From IMG/VR virus record IMGVR_UViG_3300020438_000007, positions 1 to 64,000 of that record: a stretch of 64,000 bases of DNA; one strand, written 5' to 3'. The translations under genes and the position numbers were made by a program. This DNA comes from a virus. How positions within the stretch are numbered: position 1 is the stretch's first letter; every line of letters starts with the position of its first letter. The notes beneath the pieces are model-generated. The model saw only the letters and a list, made by a program, of their open reading frames with translations. It did not search any database and was not told where the DNA came from. Shown in pieces: positions 1 to 6,560 of the stretch.

Positions 1-19
1 GTAATGTAGACGCAACCAT
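1..19 (-). CDS. Possible partial CDS running off the left edge
   Basis: An ATG at 19-17 on the minus strand opens a frame that leaves the window after six codons. An AAAGG-type ribosome binding site lies about eight bases upstream, and the frame begins just past the terminator that follows psbA, which is where the next gene of this strand is expected. Too little is visible for any functional call, and it could be chance. Confidence 0.3.
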
Positions 20-60
20 TTAATTTTACCTTTAAAAACATCTAAATTATTTGTGTAAGC

Positions 61-97
61 AAAAGAAAAGGGGTCGTGAAGACCCCTTTGTTTTTTT
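61..97 (-). terminator. Rho-independent terminator after psbA
   Basis: A perfect nine-base inverted repeat, AAAGGGGTC (67-75) and GACCCCTTT (81-89), encloses a five-base loop. On the minus strand it is followed by a TTTTCTTTT tract and on the plus strand by seven T, so it could work both ways. It lies 18 bases beyond the psbA stop codon and would end the psbA transcript. Confidence 0.85.
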
Positions 98-114
98 GCG
101 ATGTGGTTAAGTTA

Positions 115-1203
115 TTAACCGATGGAAGGTGCAGTAAGAGCAACAGGAGTTGACTCAGCAGCAGCGAGATCCAAGGGGAAGTTGTGAGCGTTACGCTCGT
201 GCATGACTTCCATACCCAGACCAGCGCGGTTAAGCACGTCTGCCCATGTTGGAATCACTTTACCACTTGCGTCTACAACCGACTGGTTGAAGTTGAATCC
301 GTTAAGGTTGAATGCCATAGTTGACACACCCATTGCAGTAAACCAGATGCAAACCACTGGGAATGCTGCTAGGAAGAAGTGAAGTGAACGTGAGTTGTTG
401 AAAGATGCGTATTGGAAGATCAAACGACCGAAGTAGCCATGAGCTGCAACGATGTTATATGTTTCTTCTTCTTGTCCGAACTTGTAACCATAGTTCTGAG
501 ACTCTTGCTCAGTTGTTTCTCTGATTAGAGAAGATGTTACGAGTGAACCGTGCATTGCACTGAATAATGAACCACCGAAGACACCAGCCACTCCAAGCAT
601 ATGGAAGGGGTGCATTAGGATATTGTGCTCTGCCTGGAACACGAACATGTAGTTAAAAGTACCTGAGATACCAAGTGGCATTGCATCAGAGAAAGAACCT
701 TGACCGAAAGGATACACTAAGAATACAGCGAATGCTGCAGACACTGGTGCTGAATAAGCAACACAGATCCAAGGACGCATACCTAAACGGTATGAAAGTT
801 CCCACTGACGACCACAGTATGCTGTGATGCCGATTAGGAAATGGAAGACTACAAGTTGGAATGGACCACCGTTATACAACCACTCATCGAGTGATGCTGC
901 TTCCCAGATTGGGTAGAAGTGAAGTCCGATAGCATTTGAACTAGGAACAACTGCACCAGAGATGATGTTGTTACCGTACATTAAAGAACCTGCTACTGGT
1001 TCTCTGATTCCGTCGATGTCTACTGGAGGTGCTGCGATGAAAGCAATGATGAAACATGTTGCTGCTGCCAACAAGCATGGGATCATCAGTACGCCGAACC
1101 AGCCGACATAGATGCGGTTGTCAACTGAGGTTACCCAGCTGCAGAATTCGTCCCATCCTGAGAGGAGACCACCGCGTTGTTTTGAACGTGAAAGAGTTGT
1201 CAT
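115..1203 (-). CDS. psbA: Photosystem II D1 protein
   Basis: Encodes the 362-residue D1 reaction-centre protein of photosystem II, which binds the primary donor chlorophylls, QB and the Mn cluster in the thylakoid membrane. Five hydrophobic helices are visible. The C-terminus carries the HERNAH and NFPLDLA ligand region and an [15 protein letters not shown] tail that CtpA would remove. The residue matching D1 position 130 is Gln (GRQWELS), the low-light D1:1 type. The ATG at 1203 is chosen because D1 proteins start MTT; upstream in-frame codons would add an unrelated 19-residue extension. Phage psbA is known to be expressed in infected cyanobacteria to replace photodamaged host D1. A hairpin leader precedes it and a strong terminator follows. 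Confidence 0.98.
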   Translation of the reverse strand: MTTLSRSKQRGGLLSGWDEFCSWVTSVDNRIYVGWFGVLMIPCLLAAATCFIIAFIAAPPVDIDGIREPVAGSLMYGNNIISGAVVPSSNAIGLHFYPIWEAASLDEWLYNGGPFQLVVFHFLIGITAYCGRQWELSYRLGMRPWICVAYSAPVSAAFAVFLVYPFGQGSFSDAMPLGISGTFNYMFVFQAEHNILMHPFHMLGVAGVFGGSLFSAMHGSLVTSSLIRETTEQESQNYGYKFGQEEETYNIVAAHGYFGRLIFQYASFNNSRSLHFFLAAFPVVCIWFTAMGVSTMAFNLNGFNFNQSVVDASGKVIPTWADVLNRAGLGMEVMHERNAHNFPLDLAAAESTPVALTAPSIG

Positions 1204-1250
1204 TTGAAAAAGGGTTAGGTAATAGTGCAGGGATACACCGATAAAATATT

Positions 1251-1273
1251 CCTTCGCCACCCTCAGGCGGAGG
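1251..1273 (-). promoter_or_regulatory. Hairpin in the psbA 5' leader (PhotoRC-like)
   Basis: On the minus strand, CCTCCGCC and GGCGAAGG pair (seven of eight positions, one C-A mismatch) around a seven-base loop, about 48 bases before the psbA start. Conserved hairpins called PhotoRC motifs are known upstream of psbA in marine cyanobacteria and cyanophages. The position and form fit, but I cannot confirm the family by eye. Confidence 0.5.
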
Positions 1274-1346
1274 TATAAGAGACGTAATTTAATGACCCAT
1301 AGGTCTCGGTTAGCGGGTCAGAAAGATGTTGGAATCAACACCCCTA

Positions 1347-1384
1347 CATTTATATATGTTAACAGAACTTTACACTTCTGTCAA
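1347..1384 (-). promoter_or_regulatory. Candidate psbA promoters (sigma70-type and late-like)
   Basis: A TTGACA (1384-1379) is followed after 17 bases by TAACAT (1361-1356), a plausible host sigma70-type promoter. Overlapping it, TATAAATG (1354-1347) matches the T4 late promoter TATAAATA in seven of eight positions. Both would give a leader of about 145 bases for psbA. The -35 box overlaps the end of the upstream small gene. Confidence 0.5.
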
Positions 1385-1515
1385 GTGTCTTCTTGGATTT
1401 CTTTCTTTTTTCTTAACCTTTCCAGAAACTCCTCGTCAGGCGTGAATACTATAGGTCCTTCGGAGATTCTTTCCTCCAACTCATCGAGCAGTGGATCCTT
1501 TTCATTCTGATTCAT
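1381..1515 (-). CDS. Small acidic hypothetical protein
   Basis: A 44-residue acidic and helical protein starting MNQNEKDP and ending in KKKEIQEDT. The ATG at 1515 overlaps the end of the preceding gene by 14 bases; the open frame extends to 1575, but that would need a longer overlap. No recognised domain. It is the last gene before the psbA promoter. Confidence 0.55.
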   Translation of the reverse strand: MNQNEKDPLLDELEERISEGPIVFTPDEEFLERLRKKKEIQEDT

Positions 1516-2161
1516 GTCGTTCTTTGCTAGTTTTCCAAAAATAATTTTCTTCTGATCCCAGTCCATCCCGATCATGACCGTTCTCTACTTGATAGTAGAC
1601 AGTAGACACCTTGAAGTCGGGGTCTGTTGGTTTCTCAGGAGTCAGACTGTTATCATAAATTCTCATCCTATTGTTAGGGTACAAAGCGAATTGTCCATTG
1701 TCAAGCTCTAAAAGATTAAAACTTTTATGTTCTGGTGGTTGTTCACTCGTAGAATAATCTATTGCGTCTATGTCCTGATGATAGTTGTCAAGAGTACAGA
1801 TGTATGTTCCTGTTTGATTGCCGAAATCTCTAGTCATGATCTCGTAGTGCATTGATCCAATGAACTGTTTCTGCACTGCTACTACACCATAGTCCATACA
1901 GTTCCAGAACTGTAAGTTGTGAAGTGTCAGGTCTGGTGTTGGTAACTCTGGTGATGCTACGAAAGCACTGATGGGTAACTTATCATACATCGCTGCATAC
2001 TCTGGTAGGTATGTCTCAAAGTAAAAGGCACGGCCTGGGATAGACTTTGCAGACACCCAGTATCCCTCTACAAATTCTCCGTGGCCACTCTTATGATCTG
2101 TTAGGTATTCTTTTCGCACCCACACATGATAGGAGGGTAAATTACAAATTAGTGCTGGCAT
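1502..2161 (-). CDS. Conserved cyanophage protein of unknown function
   Basis: A 219-residue soluble protein starting MPALICNLPSYHVWVR. The in-frame ATG at 2161 is preferred to an upstream start at 2218 because the preceding membrane-protein gene ends at 2142. It is rich in Tyr, Trp and Asp, has no signal peptide, and has no motif I recognise. It resembles proteins I have seen near hli and psbA in T4-like cyanophages; that is recollection, not a search. Confidence 0.75.
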   Translation of the reverse strand: MPALICNLPSYHVWVRKEYLTDHKSGHGEFVEGYWVSAKSIPGRAFYFETYLPEYAAMYDKLPISAFVASPELPTPDLTLHNLQFWNCMDYGVVAVQKQFIGSMHYEIMTRDFGNQTGTYICTLDNYHQDIDAIDYSTSEQPPEHKSFNLLELDNGQFALYPNNRMRIYDNSLTPEKPTDPDFKVSTVYYQVENGHDRDGLGSEENYFWKTSKERHESE

Positions 2162-2351
2162 TTCTTTCGTATTGTGGTGGTGTGTAGTGATCATTCCAAT
2201 GGCGAATGTTGCCTGCAATGATAAAACAATTAGTTACTACTAGTTGGACAAAGATAAAAGTTCTTATTAAAGCAATCTTATCGGCCTCTTTATCAGACCT
2301 ACCAGACTTGTCTCCAAGTGCTTTTGCCCATACTCTCCAGATTTTTTTCAC
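2142..2351 (-). CDS. Small membrane protein
   Basis: A 69-residue protein with a basic N-terminal part (MKKIWRVWAKALGDKSGR) and one hydrophobic helix (about residues 30-48). It overlaps the next gene by 20 bases. Small proteins of this form recur in the psbA/hli region of cyanophages. Function unknown; an inner or thylakoid membrane location is inferred from the helix. Confidence 0.7.
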   Translation of the reverse strand: MKKIWRVWAKALGDKSGRSDKEADKIALIRTFIFVQLVVTNCFIIAGNIRHWNDHYTPPQYERNASTNL

Positions 2352-2377
2352 TCAAATTATAGTTCTATTATAATGAT

Positions 2378-2710
2378 TTATCCAACTTTCTGCAACCCCT
2401 GTACCACATTCGACTTCACATCTAAAAGTCCTTCTGCACTAAACCAAGGAGCATTCTCCCAGCTGAAACCTTCTCCAAATGTGTTGTCTGCATTGGCAAC
2501 ATACCAATGACATGATGAATCTGGTACATCTACGGCGCATTTAGACCAATCATCAGACCATTGAGGAACTTGTACCCACAATGTCTCTGCGTAAGCTGTT
2601 TGACTTGCACCGAATAACAATACAAATACTGTTATCCAACCAAACAGTCTAGGAATAAACTCTAGTGCCATTGGGCGTTTATATACTTCCATTACATCAT
2701 GGTAGTTCAT
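2378..2710 (-). CDS. Secreted or periplasmic hypothetical protein
   Basis: A 110-residue protein. The ATG at 2710 (MNYHDVMEVYKRP) overlaps the stop of the preceding micro-gene as TAATG, which decides the start. A hydrophobic stretch ending SQTAYA followed by ETLW looks like a signal peptide cleaved near residue 41. The mature part has two cysteines (KCAVDVPDSSC) and several tryptophans. It probably acts in the periplasm or lumen; no family recognised. Confidence 0.7.
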   Translation of the reverse strand: MNYHDVMEVYKRPMALEFIPRLFGWITVFVLLFGASQTAYAETLWVQVPQWSDDWSKCAVDVPDSSCHWYVANADNTFGEGFSWENAPWFSAEGLLDVKSNVVQGLQKVG

Positions 2711-2814
2711 TATATTAATCCTACTGATCCTGCTACAGTTCCTACTGCAACAAAGAACGCGAACTCTGCAAGTCCCAACCATGCAGGTGGGATGTTTAAA
2801 AATTGTTTGGTCAT
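2710..2814 (-). CDS. 34-residue membrane peptide
   Basis: Encodes MTKQFLNIPPAWLGLAEF and a hydrophobic helix to the C-terminus. A clear GAGGAG ribosome binding site precedes the ATG at 2814. The stop overlaps the next start (TAATG), implying translational coupling. The size and single helix recall small photosystem or cytochrome subunits, but I do not recognise a match. Confidence 0.65.
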   Translation of the reverse strand: MTKQFLNIPPAWLGLAEFAFFVAVGTVAGSVGLI

Positions 2815-2841
2815 TTAAGCTTGTACTCCTCAGCTATTAGT

Positions 2842-2916
2842 TTATGAAAATACGAACGGTAGTCCGTTGATTGCAGTAAATGCTACTGCACATGCAAATG
2901 TTAATGTGTAAATCAT
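2842..2916 (-). CDS. 24-residue hydrophobic peptide
   Basis: Encodes MIYTLTFACAVAFTAINGL and a few more residues, almost wholly hydrophobic. Its ATG overlaps the previous stop (TAATG), as for most neighbours, which is the main reason to accept so short a gene. Probably a single-pass membrane peptide; function unknown. Confidence 0.5.
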   Translation of the reverse strand: MIYTLTFACAVAFTAINGLPFVFS

Positions 2917-3089
2917 TATGTTCCTTGGTATACTGGTGTCATTATCCCACCTTCGGGGTCATCATCGTCATCGTCACCCGATGCTCTTAAAAACAACTCA
3001 AACAATACGAGAACAGTCATGGGATATAAACACCAGACTAATGCTTTCCAATACGGAAATGATTCGGCAATAAACTGATATTCATTCAT
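2916..3089 (-). CDS. 57-residue membrane protein with acidic tail
   Basis: Starts MNEYQFIAESFPYW, has one membrane helix (about residues 14-36), then a run of six Asp and a conserved-looking end MTPVYQGT. A second possible ATG lies four bases downstream in another frame that soon stops. The gene is coupled by TAATG to the next one. Function unknown. Confidence 0.65.
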   Translation of the reverse strand: MNEYQFIAESFPYWKALVWCLYPMTVLVLFELFLRASGDDDDDDPEGGIMTPVYQGT

Positions 3090-3148
3090 TTATTATCCCT
3101 TTGTGTTGAATTGTAAATTTATCCTATGTTTTTATTTAGTTTTGTAAA

Positions 3149-3179
3149 GTTCTAGGGTAAAAAAATTTGACCCTAGAAC
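3149..3179 (-). terminator. Stem-loop at the end of the hli run
   Basis: A perfect ten-base inverted repeat (GTTCTAGGGT at 3149-3158, ACCCTAGAAC at 3170-3179) with an A/T-rich loop overlaps the stop of the 34-residue gene at 3173. The tract after it on the minus strand (TTTACAAAAC) is a weak T-run. It may be a terminator, an attenuator, or an mRNA end stabiliser separating the hli run from the small-gene run. Confidence 0.5.
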
Positions 3180-3277
3180 ATACCAACTGCGTTAGTGGTC
3201 GTGCTTACGATCACTGAAATCATAAAGATGTATGGTACAACCTTAAATGGTACTGGTTGTCTCTTTACTGAGTTCAT
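3173..3277 (-). CDS. 34-residue membrane peptide after hli
   Basis: Encodes MNSVKRQPVPFKVVPY, then a helix ending TTTNAVGMF. Its ATG at 3277 overlaps the stop of the hli gene (TAATG). The basic N-terminus and single helix suggest a thylakoid or plasma-membrane peptide made together with the high-light-inducible proteins. No family recognised. Confidence 0.65.
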   Translation of the reverse strand: MNSVKRQPVPFKVVPYIFMISVIVSTTTNAVGMF

Positions 3278-3399
3278 TACACAAAGCCAGGAATTATTTG
3301 ACCTGTTGTTAGATATGCACCTAACCCTGCGATGATGCCAAGCATGGCAAGTCTGCCATTAAGTTTCTCAGCAACTGATTTTGATTCCTTATCTGTCAT
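3277..3399 (-). CDS. hli: High-light-inducible protein (HLIP)
   Basis: A 40-residue single-helix chlorophyll-binding protein (MTDKESKSVAEKLNGRLAML, then a helix ending TTGQIIPGFV). The chlorophyll-binding ExxNGRxAM motif and the TGQIIPG end are diagnostic. HLIPs bind chlorophyll and carotenoid near photosystem II and protect it under high light. The ATG at 3399 overlaps the stop of the preceding hli gene; the longer frame to 3477 would run through that gene and is rejected. Confidence 0.93.
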   Translation of the reverse strand: MTDKESKSVAEKLNGRLAMLGIIAGLGAYLTTGQIIPGFV

Positions 3400-3506
3400 T
3401 AAAAGATGCCTGGAATAATTTGTCCTGTTAAAGCATATGCGCCTACTGCTGCAACGAAACCGAGCATAGCTGCCCAACCGTTAAATCTTTCTGCTTCTGG
3501 TGTCAT
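3399..3506 (-). CDS. hli: High-light-inducible protein, short form
   Basis: Encodes 35 residues, MTPEAERFNGWAAMLGF followed by a helix ending GQIIPGIF. It has the ExxNGxxAM motif with Trp in place of the usual Arg (NGWAAM); the Glu that would pair with that Arg remains. An AAAAGG ribosome binding site precedes the ATG at 3506. It lies between two other hli genes and is coupled to the next by TAATG. Confidence 0.88.
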   Translation of the reverse strand: MTPEAERFNGWAAMLGFVAAVGAYALTGQIIPGIF

Positions 3507-3555
3507 GATAGTGTACCTTTTATGTGTTTAAAATGTGTATGATTGGAATCTTCCT

Positions 3556-3747
3556 TTAGAAGATGCCTGGGATGATTTGACCTGTTGTTGTGTATGCAAC
3601 AAGTAATGATACGAAACCGAGCATAGCCCAACGTCCATTCATTTTTTCAGCGTTCTTGCCATACCCTTCATAGGATTCGTCAAGAGTCATCTGAGGTTCG
3701 ATAGAATAGATATTCTGTCTTCCGCCTTGTTCTGTAACAGTTGTCAT
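3556..3747 (-). CDS. hli: High-light-inducible protein, long form
   Basis: A 63-residue HLIP with a hydrophilic N-terminal extension of about 30 residues before the motif AEKMNGRWAMLGF, and the end TTGQIIPGIF. It is the first gene after a perfect sigma70-type promoter, so this hli run is probably transcribed early by host RNA polymerase. Role as for other HLIPs: photoprotection of the infected host's photosystems. Confidence 0.93.
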   Translation of the reverse strand: MTTVTEQGGRQNIYSIEPQMTLDESYEGYGKNAEKMNGRWAMLGFVSLLVAYTTTGQIIPGIF

Positions 3748-3771
3748 TGAATTATTAAGAAACGTAACATA

Positions 3772-3800
3772 ATTATATAGTAAAGTTTAAATTTTGTCAA
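3772..3800 (-). promoter_or_regulatory. Consensus sigma70-type promoter for the hli operon
   Basis: TTGACA (3800-3795), a 17-base spacer, and TATAAT (3777-3772): both boxes are exact consensus. Transcription would start near 3765, about 18 bases before the hli start at 3747. Confidence 0.85.
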
Positions 3801-3829
3801 GAAACTTAACAATTAAATATTTCCAAGTT

Positions 3830-3997
3830 CTAATATTCGTACTCTTTTAAGACTTCTAGGACGCAGTTTAGAGCCTGCTGTGCTGCTGCTCTCTGTCGAT
3901 CATCCCATTCTGAATACCATGTCTTGTCATACAATCCATTCTTCATCTTTAATAGTCTGGCGGTCATGTCAACCTTTGATAGTCTACCAGTGCTCAT
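3830..3997 (-). CDS. Small hypothetical protein
   Basis: A 55-residue soluble, helical protein (MSTGRLSKVDMTARLLKMK, ending LKEYEY). Its ATG overlaps the stop of the 2OG oxygenase gene as ATGA, so the two are translationally coupled. Its stop lies just before the hli promoter. No recognised family. Confidence 0.65.
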   Translation of the reverse strand: MSTGRLSKVDMTARLLKMKNGLYDKTWYSEWDDRQRAAAQQALNCVLEVLKEYEY

Positions 3998-4533
3998 GAT
4001 TGATTTGGTCCTCTAGGGGGTTCTGTAAGGTAAATGTTACCTGATATCGTAGTTCCCTCTCCGCCACTCGTTACAAAGTGTTCTATCCATGAGGGGAAGA
4101 TAATAATATTACCAGCGGGAACGTTGGGAATGAAATCCATAGAGATTGCAGTACCATACATTGCCCACTGATTCATTATTAATTTACGAGAAGGATTCAT
4201 AAAAACAGTTCTGGAATGATCCACAGACTCCACAATAATGAAACTCCATTGAGCCCCTGAGTGGATGTGTGGATCTTGCCAGTCGTGTTTCTCATATTTG
4301 TTACGCCACACCTGACCAATCACAAAATCATCTGGTATGAACTGTTGTACGCACTCTGCAATGAGTCCTTTAACATATTCATATGATTCATCAGTGAACT
4401 TATCATGTCCCAGTGTTGTAGGACAATCACTAAGGAATGTAGGTTGAAAATCCTCAGATACCAAATTGACCTCATCTAGATCGATGGATTCAACAAAAAA
4501 TGGTGCCGAGAATATTGCGTGTGGATTTCTCAT
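3994..4533 (-). CDS. 2OG-Fe(II) oxygenase-like protein
   Basis: A 179-residue protein of the double-stranded beta-helix oxygenase type common in cyanophages (TIGR02466-like). Metal ligands appear as H89 and H91 (PHIHSGAQW) and H152 (WIEHFV), followed by the core strand ISGNIYL. The Arg that usually binds 2-oxoglutarate is replaced by Thr in the stretch GEGTTISGN, so cosubstrate binding may differ. Likely role: hydroxylation of an unknown protein or small molecule. Its expression would end before the hli promoter. Confidence 0.75.
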   Translation of the reverse strand: MRNPHAIFSAPFFVESIDLDEVNLVSEDFQPTFLSDCPTTLGHDKFTDESYEYVKGLIAECVQQFIPDDFVIGQVWRNKYEKHDWQDPHIHSGAQWSFIIVESVDHSRTVFMNPSRKLIMNQWAMYGTAISMDFIPNVPAGNIIIFPSWIEHFVTSGGEGTTISGNIYLTEPPRGPNQS

Positions 4534-4550
4534 GTTGTAATTATAACAGA

Positions 4551-4589
4551 AAAAAGACCCACTGCAATCACAGGGGTCTTTTTGTTTTT
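4551..4589. terminator. Bidirectional Rho-independent terminator
   Basis: AAAAAGACCC (4551-4560) pairs perfectly with GGGTCTTTTT (4574-4583), with T-rich sequence on both sides. It separates the secreted-protein gene ending at 4610 from the oxygenase gene starting at 4533. Confidence 0.8.
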
Positions 4590-4609
4590 ATATACTAACG
4601 TATCTATGT

Positions 4610-4960
4610 TTAGAAAACGTACTTAGCACCGACTTTAACACCGTATCCATTGTCTGCACCATCAGCAGTTTGGAAAGTTACTTCACCATAACCAAGAACT
4701 GTCTCTGACAAATCAACAGATCCACCTGCCTTAGCAAGGAATTCTGTGTCGCCATCAGTACCGTCAGGTGAGTTTACGATAGGACCGCCTTGAACGAACC
4801 AGTTGGAACCTTCGTAACCAAGTGCGAACTCAGTTGTATTTCCAGTGTAGTCCCCACCAGTGAATGAAGAATTGGCTTCTACATTTACATAAGGACCTGC
4901 GAACGCGGCACCAGCGAAAAGGGGTGCAGCAGCTAAAGCTGCGATTACATTTTTGAACAT
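4610..4960 (-). CDS. Secreted outer-membrane-like beta protein
   Basis: A 116-residue protein with a typical signal peptide (MFKNVIAALAAAPLFAGAAFA) and a mature domain of alternating, aromatic-rich beta strands (FALGYEGSNWFVQGG, LGYGEVTFQ). It ends in YVF, and a terminal Phe is the usual sign of outer-membrane barrels recognised by BamA. About 95 mature residues is short for a barrel. It is a single-gene unit with its own strong promoter, hairpin leader and terminator, so it is probably made early and in quantity. Role in the host envelope unknown. Confidence 0.75.
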   Translation of the reverse strand: MFKNVIAALAAAPLFAGAAFAGPYVNVEANSSFTGGDYTGNTTEFALGYEGSNWFVQGGPIVNSPDGTDGDTEFLAKAGGSVDLSETVLGYGEVTFQTADGADNGYGVKVGAKYVF

Positions 4961-4983
4961 TTAAAATTTCTCTCTAATTTACT

Positions 4984-5144
4984 TGCTGATTTGTTACCAG
5001 CAGATGATGGAAGTCTCGACATGACTTCGTGTTAGGTTTTGAACTTAACAGACCTAGCGCGAGTAATTGAGGCATTCGGAATACTTGTTCTCCCACAACA
5101 CGTCTGTTATGGAATGGTGACCCTGGCGGAATCGCCAGTTCCAT
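4984..5144 (-). ncRNA. Structured 5' leader with four hairpins
   Basis: Between a consensus promoter and the secreted-protein start at 4960, the transcript can form four perfect stems in a row: (1) CTGGCG/CGCCAG with a four-base loop, enclosed by ATGGAA/TTCCAT (5109-5144); (2) AACAGAC/GTCTGTT (5047-5108); (3) GAAGTC/GACTTC (5010-5028); (4) TGCTG/CAGCA (4984-5002). The first stem begins at the predicted transcript 5' end. This suggests a cis-regulatory RNA, riboswitch-like element or stable small RNA. A 56-codon frame (5144-4974) overlaps it and looks incidental. Confidence 0.55.
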
Positions 5145-5150
5145 TTATTT

Positions 5151-5179
5151 AGTATACCACATGATCGATATCGCGTCAA
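5151..5179 (-). promoter_or_regulatory. Sigma70-type promoter for leader and secreted protein
   Basis: TTGACG (5179-5174), a 17-base spacer and TATACT (5156-5151), each one base from consensus. Transcription would start near 5144, at the base of the first hairpin of the leader. Confidence 0.8.
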
Positions 5180-5186
5180 GTGTTAC

Positions 5187-5993
5187 TTATCCCTGACCTT
5201 GATTTCTGGGATCACCACCAGCGATCCTACCTAGATAAGGATCAAAATCGGATAACATATCAATGGTGATATCCCCACCTCTTGTATTCCAGAGTTCTCT
5301 GAGACCATCGTGACTACCCCTATGGAAGACCTCAATGTGTTCCTCATGGATTGAGGAACCTAGTTCGATCTTGTATAGGAAGACAGGACAGGCATAAGCT
5401 GCACCTGAGTTGTAGATCAGGTCATCAGCGACAGGTCTGGGTTTCACGCCATTGTCGAGTTTGTATTTCTCTCCTCTGACATGAAGTTTCAATAGTTTCT
5501 GAGCATGATGTCTAGTTATTACATAACATGCAGTAGAAAAGTCATTAATAAATCTACGATGAACCTGTACATGTAATTCGCCAGGGCAAATTACTGCAAC
5601 TTGGACTGTATCCCAGTCGTATGGCATCCTAGAGATGAATTGTCTCCATGTAAATGTCCAGAACTGTGCGATACTAATATCACAATCATCTTCCATGATG
5701 ATTGCATAGGGTTCATCAGTCTCTTCAACAAAATGTTTGAGTGCTTTGAGGTGTGATGTTACACATCCTATCTCTCCAGCAGTAATACTATCTGGATACT
5801 TACCAGTTAATATATCACTTAGATCATCCCCTGTAGAGGGTCTACCATCGTATGCAGAGATACGAGTATAGTTTTCTATCTCCCATTCCTTAAGTTGATT
5901 TGACATCCACTCCATTCTCTCTGGCTGTTCATCCAGATTAATAATGTAAAGAGGACCGAATCCTTTAAGTTTGTATGCGGCTTTATTTGACAT
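5187..5993 (-). CDS. Glycosyltransferase family 25-like
   Basis: A 268-residue GT25-type transferase of the kind used in LPS side-chain synthesis. Visible features: the N-terminal YIINLDEQPERMEWM that typifies GT25, the GEIGCVTSHLKAL motif (about residues 75-88), and the metal-binding EDDCDI (about residues 102-107). It would add a sugar to a lipopolysaccharide or glycoprotein. Last gene of the polysaccharide cluster; its 5' end overlaps the preceding gene by 11 bases. Confidence 0.85.
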   Translation of the reverse strand: MSNKAAYKLKGFGPLYIINLDEQPERMEWMSNQLKEWEIENYTRISAYDGRPSTGDDLSDILTGKYPDSITAGEIGCVTSHLKALKHFVEETDEPYAIIMEDDCDISIAQFWTFTWRQFISRMPYDWDTVQVAVICPGELHVQVHRRFINDFSTACYVITRHHAQKLLKLHVRGEKYKLDNGVKPRPVADDLIYNSGAAYACPVFLYKIELGSSIHEEHIEVFHRGSHDGLRELWNTRGGDITIDMLSDFDPYLGRIAGGDPRNQGQG

Positions 5994-6492
5994 CGAAAAA
6001 GAATGTTTGTGTGAGTCTACTTGTTTCTAATGTGTTCCCGAAGCCAGGAACTATACTTCTATGATACAACACTTTGCCGCGATACGCAACCAGTCTATTG
6101 TAAATATTTCCTACACCGATATTCATATCACTATCGGGAGACTGATAGATAGCAGTTCCAGAATCAAGAATAGGATTGGGAGTCAGATATAATACTGCTG
6201 CCCACTCTCCTTGATCTTCTCCCTGACTATCAACATGAACCCAAGTTTCTGTTCCTTCTTGGCATGATTGAAAACAAAAACTATCCTGTGTCCAATCCCA
6301 TACTATCTCTCCTCCGAGAGTAGTCTTTAGTTTGGTCTCTACCTCTGTCTGTAGATCACCACCCAAAGCAGTATTTGATCTGACACCTGGCACAGATTTT
6401 TGAATCCTATCATAATCTAAGGATAAGGCATGAAACCTTATCCTGTCTGGGTCATCTAAAAAATTATCTATTACAATTAGATTACGTTCCAT
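5983..6492 (-). CDS. DUF6445-like oxygenase-fold protein
   Basis: A 169-residue protein with the 2OG-Fe(II) oxygenase arrangement H86-x-D88 (WVHVDSQ), H144 (LYHRS) and R159 (TSRLTQTFFF). The VPGFGNTLETSRLTQ segment fits DUF6445 proteins, which are frequent in cyanophages and marine bacteria. It probably hydroxylates a sugar or protein substrate, given its position between glycosyltransferase genes. It overlaps the GT25 gene by 11 bases. Confidence 0.75.
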   Translation of the reverse strand: MERNLIVIDNFLDDPDRIRFHALSLDYDRIQKSVPGVRSNTALGGDLQTEVETKLKTTLGGEIVWDWTQDSFCFQSCQEGTETWVHVDSQGEDQGEWAAVLYLTPNPILDSGTAIYQSPDSDMNIGVGNIYNRLVAYRGKVLYHRSIVPGFGNTLETSRLTQTFFFDVK

Positions 6493-6560
6493 TGCTCAAC
6501 CTGACAGACCAAAAAATAGCCAGAGATTTTTTTACGGTATTTTTGAAACTAAAAGTGAAA

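Noticed and set aside
4974-5144. A 56-codon frame (MELAIPPGSPFHNRR...) covering the hairpin leader
   Set aside because: No ribosome binding site (the start would be at the transcript 5' end), composition unlike neighbours, and its bases are explained by the four stems. A leaderless peptide remains possible.
6493-6560. A/T-rich gap before the GT11 gene, tested for promoter and terminator
   Set aside because: Only A-run/T-run pairing and no -35/-10 pair with proper spacing, so nothing is called in this 68-base gap.
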